Assembly: GCA_025738555.1 (NCBI GenBank)
Contig: JAOVFP010000004.1
Location: forward strand, 6,386,001-6,450,000
From: Cyathus striatus
Taxonomy: Eukaryota; Basidiomycota; Agaricomycetes; Agaricales; Nidulariaceae
DNA length: 64,000 nucleotides
Direction: 5' to 3'
Below, piece by piece: positions 58,719 through 64,000 of the stretch (positions are counted from its first letter, which is position 1; the number at the start of each line of letters is the position of its first letter). The translations under genes were made by a program, and so were the position numbers. Under the pieces are notes generated by a model. That model saw only the letters and a program-made list of their open reading frames with translations. It had not been told where the DNA came from and made no database searches.

Positions 58719-59240
58719 TGATTTGTCACATCATTCCTGTGCTCCACATACTTCCCACGCACTACACTTGTCACACATCCACACGCGTCACATTTGTCAC
58801 ATCATTCCCGCGCTTCACATATTGCCCGTGCATCACACGCGTCACACTTGTCACATCATTCCCGCGCTTCACATATTTCCCGCGCATTACATTTGTCACG
58901 CTTCCATGCGCGTCACGTTTGTCACATCATTCCTGCGCTCCACATATTTCCCGCGCATTACATTTGTCACGCATCCGCATGCGTCACGTTTGTCACATCA
59001 TTCCTGCGCTCCACATATTTCCCGCGCATTACATTTGTCACGCATCCGCGTGCGTCACGTTTGTCACATCATTCACGCGCTCCATATATTTCCCGCGCAT
59101 CACACGCGTCACACTTGTCACATCATTCCCGCGCTCCACATATTTCCCGCGCATTACATTTGTCACGCATCCGCGCGCGTCACATTTGTCACATATTTCC
59201 CGCGCATCACACTCGTCACATTTGTCACGCTTTAACGCGT
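58719..59240 (+). repeat. CpG-rich repeat block, left arm
   Basis: Units built from cacatttgtcacatcattcc, the motif cccgcgc, and ttacatttgtcacgc repeat with a period that is not a multiple of three. All three plus frames stay open and cycle through the same three peptides, so the open frames are by-products of the repeat. Confidence 0.9.
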
Positions 59241-59330
59241 TTGTCACGCTTTAACATGTTTGTCATGCTTTGGAAGCATGTCACATATGTCACATGTGTC
59301 ACATTTATAAGGAGTGTCATACATTTCAAG

Positions 59331-60297
59331 CACATCATGCTTGCATGTGTGTCAAGATTGTAACATGTTGATGGGATTCCAGCAAGTCTATAATGAAAAT
59401 GTTTCTATACTTTTCACAGATCCTGTCAATAACAATACTGCACATGACTATGGAGAAGTAACAGTAAGTTGTTTTAGGCAAGAGAGAAAAAAAGGCAAAG
59501 AGGCCTTCAGTGAATACTAAACTAAAGAATAGAAAAGCAATTAAGTAATGGCCACAGCACAAGAAAGTGTAGAGAAGTACAGGAGGTGGTTTTCATATGT
59601 ATGAATGCATACTGATACTAAAAGAGCAAAATCACATATGTCAGAGAATTGAAACACATACAACAGCATAGAAGTGTCATGTAATTATATAGAGTAAGCA
59701 TGTATGTAACTCTATGTGTTTTGACGATATAAGAGTAACCAATAGTTGATACAAGAATTATGACCATCTAATGACTGATACATGTGAATTTCATGTAATG
59801 TGAAATTACATATTCACCATTCTTTCACATTTGTCATACATATGTAGATCTTTTATAACCTCATTATCTCTCATATCCAGACAAACCATTATAGTTTCTA
59901 CTATGTCATTTCATTACATCTCTAGACCTGATTAAAAACTTCTCATACCATCTCATTTTCAAACATCTCATGCTCTGTCAATAGTGGTAAGACTCCAGCT
60001 ACATAAACACTCTACATCTTTCATTCTAGTTTCCTATTACTACCACAATTCCACAACTTTCCAATTGTCATTTTCCATGTTAAGTCTTCCAATTCCACAA
60101 GTACATATTGTTTCATCTGTATTTGTAATTCACTCTGTACCATTAGATACTTACTCCACTTCCATGACAATTTCAATAGTAGTAGAGACAGATAAATCTC
60201 ATATGATTGGAAAGTGTGACATTTGTAAAAAAGTTGCAAAGTGCTTGATAAACACAACACACATGAAAAACACATCATGCATCTCAAAAACATGACA
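59331..60297. other. Unique spacer of the foldback-like element
   Basis: About 0.97 kb of AT-rich sequence between the arms. No frame with a transposase motif or other domain was seen on either strand. Confidence 0.7.
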
Positions 60298-60399
60298 TAT
60301 GTGACGCTTATGCAAAATGTGACAAATGTGACATGTGACGTGCTTCCAAAGCATGACAAACGCATTAAAGCGTGACAAACGCGTTAAAGCGTGACAAAT

Positions 60400-60920
60400 G
60401 TGACGAGTGTGATGCGCGGGAAATATGTGAAGCGCGGGAATGATGTGACAAACGTGACGCGCGCGGATGCGTGACAAATGTAATGCGCGGGAAATATGTG
60501 AAGCGCGGGAATGATGTGACAAGTTTGACGTGTGTGATGCGCGGGAAATATGTGAAGCGCGGGAATGATGTGACAAACGTGACGCGCGTGGATGCGTGAC
60601 AAATGTAATGCGCGGGAAATATGTGAAGCGCGTGAATGATGTGACAAACGTGACGCACGCGGATGCGTGACAAATGTAATGCGCGGGAAATATGTGGAGC
60701 GCGGGAATGATGTGACAAACGTGACGCGCATGGAAGCGTGACAAACGTAATGCGCGGGAAATATGTGAAGCGCGGGAATGATGTGACAAGTGTGACGCGT
60801 GTGATGCGCGGGCAATATGTGAAGCGCGGGAATGATGTGACAAATGTGACGCGTGTGGATGTGTGACAAATGTAGTGCGCGGGAAGTATGTGGAGCGCAG
60901 GAATGATGTGACAAATCACC
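60400..60920 (-). repeat. CpG-rich repeat block, right arm
   Basis: Inverted counterpart of 58719-59240, nearly identical. It keeps CpG at several places where the left arm has TpG or CpA (for example gcccgcgcatc against gcccgtgcatc). Confidence 0.9.
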
Positions 60921-61575
60921 ATTTATAATAGGCCTACAGTAGTAATATACACTTCAAACTAACCAATGATTGCATATGATCACCATTTATAATAGGCCTA
61001 CAATAGCAATATACACTTTATATTAACCAATGATTGCATATGATCACCATTTATAATAGGTCTATAGTAGTAATATACACTTTATATTAACCAATGATTG
61101 CATATGATCACCATTTATAATAGGTCTATAGTAGTAATATACACTTCCAGTTAACCAATGATTGCATATGATCACCATTTATAATAGGTCTATAGTAGTA
61201 ATATACACTTCAAGTTAACCAATGATTGCATATGATCACCATTTATAATAGGCCTACAATAGCAATATACACTTCAAATTAACTAATGATTGCATATGAT
61301 CACCATTTATAATAGGTCTATAGTAGTAATATACACTTCAAGTTAACCAATGATTGCATATGATCACCATTTATAGTAGGCCTACAATAGCAATATACAC
61401 TTCAAATTAACCAATGATTGCATATGATCACCATTTATAATAGGCCTACAATAGCAATATACACTTCAAATTAACCAATGATTGCATATGATCACCATTT
61501 ATAATAGGCCTACAATAGTAATATACACTTCAAACTAATCAATGATTGCATATGATCACCATTTATAATTGTAAT
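60921..61575 (-). repeat. Ten 64-bp tandem units, right arm
   Basis: Inverted counterpart of 58081-58718, again ten units recognisable by tgattgcatatgatcacc. Equal copy number in both arms suggests arm conversion or duplication as a whole. Confidence 0.92.
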
Positions 61576-61676
61576 AGGCATATAGTAGTTACATTAGAAA
61601 CAGGCAATCATGAGATAGATGATTGCCGCAATCATAAAACACTACACTTTTATGATCATTCTGGCTAACACCACTC

Positions 61677-61683
61677 AACACTT
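61677..61683 (+). repeat. Right target-site duplication, AACACTT
   Basis: Identical to 57955-57961; the interrupted gene resumes at the next base. Confidence 0.75.
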
Positions 61684-62043
61684 GGCTGGCGGGATGACTT
61701 TTACAAGGAAATCCAAGTATGTAATCTCTAATACCTCTATCATACCGACTCAATTGTTATATTAGGATAATGTACATCTAATAGCTCAGAAACACCTTGA
61801 TAAAAAAAACGCCTTTGTTAAGCAGGATAGATCTAATGTTACTCTGTTTCGCCAGGAGGTCTTATAAGTTTGATCTTATCGACTAAGATATTAACACTTA
61901 CAATTCTTTATTTAGGTTCAATCCATTTACCCAATACTGTCTGAGTACCCTTCATCATGGCCCATTGACACTTTCGCGGAGATGTACCTCAAAAACACGT
62001 CAGCAGAGTACCGGAAGCATCTGAAGGCTAGAAATCCGAGGTA

Positions 62044-62519
62044 AACGATAGGGGTCTCGGTGTATGCGCTTGAACTTCGGACATTATGTCATTATGTCTA
62101 TCTCCATAAATCAAAATCAAAGCATCATGCAATATCTACCTGACCTTCCAATTTTCTAATCTCCTAAGTGCTACGAGCGAATCTATGGCCCAGCGATCCC
62201 CTCCCCCCCCGTAAACTTCCTGCTATTATTCAATTATTAATTAGGTTTGTGATCAAAACGTGTATCTGAAATTCCATATACATGAATCACATAGGTAAGT
62301 TTAGCGTAGTCTAAGTCCGCTGTAGTGCCCCGTTTGTTGCGATTGTTCGCACTTCTTTCCAGGCGGATCAGTCACCATTCGGTATGGTTTACCGCTAATA
62401 AAATTGAAGGCTCAATTACACCTGTGACTTCTCTTCGTGGATGGGAGTGTATTAACAATTGGATATGATTTGGGATTACATGTGCAGCAAGATCATATAG
62501 TACACGAGCAGGATGTGTC
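62044..62519. other. Intergenic, no feature seen
   Basis: Spacer between the split gene and the converging minus-strand Spt5-like gene. A short c-run lies near 62204-62211. Confidence 0.4.
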
Positions 62520-64000
62520 CTAAGAAACAAGGGCTAGATCCAGAGTTGGAACATCCAACTGCTTTCTCTCTCGATGCGCCCCCCTATATGGAATGATGGT
62601 GGTTACTTCTCCTTTCAATATCCATACACAATAATCATTCTTCTTCTCCTGGAAGTTATCCAGGTTGATGATAATTACACGTTGGACAGCCCTATCGGGA
62701 GGTACCGTCCACACGAACTCTGCTGGTATTTCAATGCAGTCATCCTTGTAAATAAGCTGGACTAGGAAACATTTCTTGTCCCTCAGTAGCTGTTTGAAGA
62801 GACCTCTTTCATTTTCAAAGCGTCCATTTTCAAATCCAACGCTCGTCTCAGTTGGTATTGTGTCCATAATGATGACTGCTAGATTTTTTTGTTTCAAGGC
62901 AGCGCCATCCGAATCGATCAAATGTTTCACCCAGTGATCTTTGTAGGCATTAATTAATCAAGTGATCATTTTTTTATGACGAAAATAATGATACATACCA
63001 TCAAATGCAGTTCTCCGTCTGGAAGTGCCTTCGCCAACGACGGCTGTTGTCATTGAAGCTGGGAGAGGAGTGGAAGCTTGCAAGGGGCAGGAAGATGGTA
63101 AGTTATCCGGAACTATGAAGATGTTAGATACAGCGGTACATTTGGGGCGAGTAACTAACTTCTATGAATGAAGCTCATTGATTCTGCTAGCACGGTATTT
63201 GAGGTTGAAGTAAGCTTATTATAATAGTGCATAAGCAAGCACTTCGGTAGTGAGCATAAAAGCACTCACAGAGGGTGTTCTCGAGCCAGGATTCCAAGCG
63301 GGTGTTAGGGATCCAATTCCAGAATTGTTCTCCCAATGGGGTGTTAAACAAATGCTCGGTGAAATATTGGAGATATGCGCAGGAATTTCAGTGAGGTCGT
63401 TAAGCGACTTAGGGCTATATCTGCAGCGTCGTCAGTCATTGAAGCCTTATCATATACACTGTGGTTACCCTGGAATATACACATTCTTCATCGGCACACG
63501 CACCAGGCTCCCGGAAACCATCAACTGAGCCGAAATTTCAATTTGGGCTATATTGCTCGCGCTAACATCCTTGAGTATCCCAAGCGTTCCCTTGAGTGCA
63601 CCAGCTCTTATCCTAATATATTTTCCATAATGATCCCGGTAAGGATCCATTTGCATCTTGTACGCTTCAGAGCCATAGGACTCAGTGTGACTTGCCAATA
63701 CGGTAGTATCACCTTGCCACTGAAAGGTTTTGCTTCTTTGCACTTCTCTGCAGAAATCTATGTCTGATGAACGAACTTCCCGATGTTCTCCCTACATAAC
63801 TTGTTAGCTAATATATCACTTTACAAGGATGGATTGATTTTAACCTTATGCAATGGAAATACAGTGATGGTAATAACTTCATCACCAATCTTTCCGCCAA
63901 GTGCCACATTGGTCACCATCCCAACAGATCCTTTATGCGCTCCAGATATAACCCTAACACCATCGCCGATTTTGAAGAATTTCTGAAGAAGGATCAATGG
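62520..64000 (-). CDS. Spt5-like KOW-domain protein, 3' part only
   Basis: The gene enters from the right edge with KFFKIGDGVRVISGAHKGSV and GMVTNVALGGKIGDEVITIT (63840-63985), a KOW motif. Another KOW-type block reads YGKYIRIRAGALKGTLGILK (63580-63640), ending SLVRVPMKNVYIPG. Next comes NSGIGSLTPAWNPGSRTPS (63270-63330), like the repeat of the Spt5 C-terminal region. A short exon follows (SMTTAVVGEGTSRRRTAFD, about 63000-63060) and then a last exon, 62520-62940, starting DHWVKHLIDSDGAALKQKNL and rich in beta-strand patterns (RGLFKQLLRDKKCFLVQLIY, AVQRVIIINLDNF). Spt5 is the conserved elongation factor that clamps RNA polymerase II. Agaricomycetes also carry many diverged Spt5-like genes, and the unusual tail suggests this is one of those. 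The N-terminus is outside the window. Confidence 0.75.

Larger units (their letters stand above)
57962..61676. mobile_element. Foldback-like palindromic transposable element, 3.7 kb
   Basis: Two inverted arms (about 57962-59330 and 60298-61676) flank a spacer of about 0.96 kb. Each arm has a unique end (gtgttagccagaatgatc outermost), about 110 bp, then ten 64-bp AT-rich units, then about 0.6 kb of CpG-rich repeats. Arms differ by few changes, many at CpG sites. A 7-bp duplication (AACACTT) flanks the element. The plan of long terminal inverted repeats made of internal tandem repeats and lacking coding capacity is that of foldback (FB/Galileo-type) elements. No transposase is encoded; the spacer has only short frames. 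The superfamily cannot be settled from the ends alone. Confidence 0.85.
57571..62043 (+). pseudogene. Uncharacterised gene split by a foldback-like insertion
   Basis: Exon 1 (57571-57728) starts MSHLFYPPLTNRIEFSPERT. Exon 2 begins at 57778 (STYRCASEPHEDANHD) and reads GRPNGGGWSLKKTL up to 57961, where the 3.7 kb element begins. To the right of the element, from 61684, the frame resumes GWRDDFYKEIQ to a gtatgt donor at about 61717, and a further exon (about 61917-62041) reads VQSIYPILSEYPSSWPIDTF with YLKNTSAEYRKHLKARNPR. Removing the element and one AACACTT copy joins codons CTT and GGC in frame, giving a K-x-LGW motif usual in this Agaricomycete family. The left part alone stops in the element after HEC. 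The function of the family is unknown. Confidence 0.75.

Noticed and set aside
58715..59363. Three overlapping plus-strand open frames rich in His, Ser and Ile
   Set aside because: All arise from a stop-free repeat with a non-triplet period inside the foldback-like element; each frame cycles through the same peptides.
60199..60922. Three overlapping minus-strand open frames in the right arm
   Set aside because: Mirror image of the left-arm artefact.
57968..61666. TA dinucleotides at ggcTA as mariner-type borders of the palindromic element
   Set aside because: The palindrome extends beyond these sites and the 7-bp AACACTT repeat restores the host exon exactly, which a TA border would not (it leaves a stop codon).

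Overview
The window looks like nuclear DNA of a filamentous basidiomycete, most likely an Agaricomycete. Genes are intron-dense, with introns of mostly 45-65 bp that are almost all GT-AG. The families seen are typical of such fungi: WD40 proteins with a membrane tail, an Spt5-like KOW protein, a fungal-type alpha-kinase fragment, an F-box protein and a secreted PLC-like phosphodiesterase. I reconstructed most gene models by joining exons through splice sites and checking that codon phase carried across every junction. The species cannot be named from this.

Layout. 1-3400: almost no supported genes; pos 1-75 is a third copy of a sequence found at 13433-13507, and two tRNA-like (SINE-like) stretches are present. 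3480-5515: a seven-exon uncharacterised gene (-). 5808-10329: a decayed TNP2/CACTA-like transposase gene (-). 11368-13551: a 0.33 kb inverted repeat whose right copy lies inside a broken alpha-kinase-like gene. 16447-18629: a secreted or membrane protein gene followed by a nine-exon gene of unknown family. 21842-23938: an NCS1 purine-cytosine permease (-). 24385-24850: a small unknown gene (-). 25777-27136: an F-box gene with a frameshift (-). 27528-30214: nitronate monooxygenase and a VWA-domain gene. 30905-32045: an internally deleted Tc1/mariner-like element. 34541-37231: an EthD-domain gene and a PLC-like phosphodiesterase. 38560-39370: a strongly purine-biased tract. 40057-42362: a small family of chromo-barrel/Tudor-knot-like genes and remnants. 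43320-44932: a gag-like retrotransposon remnant (-). 45665-45900: a MITE-like hairpin. 46114-49965: a large uncharacterised gene (-) with internal repeats. 52272-57428: two paralogous WD40-plus-membrane-tail genes flanking a small unknown gene. 57571-62043: a gene split by a 3.7 kb palindromic foldback-like element. 62520-64000: an Spt5-like KOW gene running off the right edge (-).

The most notable object is the foldback-like element at 57962-61676. It has two arms of about 1.37 kb, each built from ten 64-bp units plus a CpG-rich repeat block. A 7-bp direct repeat (AACACTT) flanks it, and it sits in an exon whose reading frame rejoins exactly when the element and one repeat copy are removed. 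A second theme is CpG decay: repeats differ mainly by CpG to TpG/CpA changes, and several transposon and kinase reading frames are stopped by TGA codons where CGA would fit.
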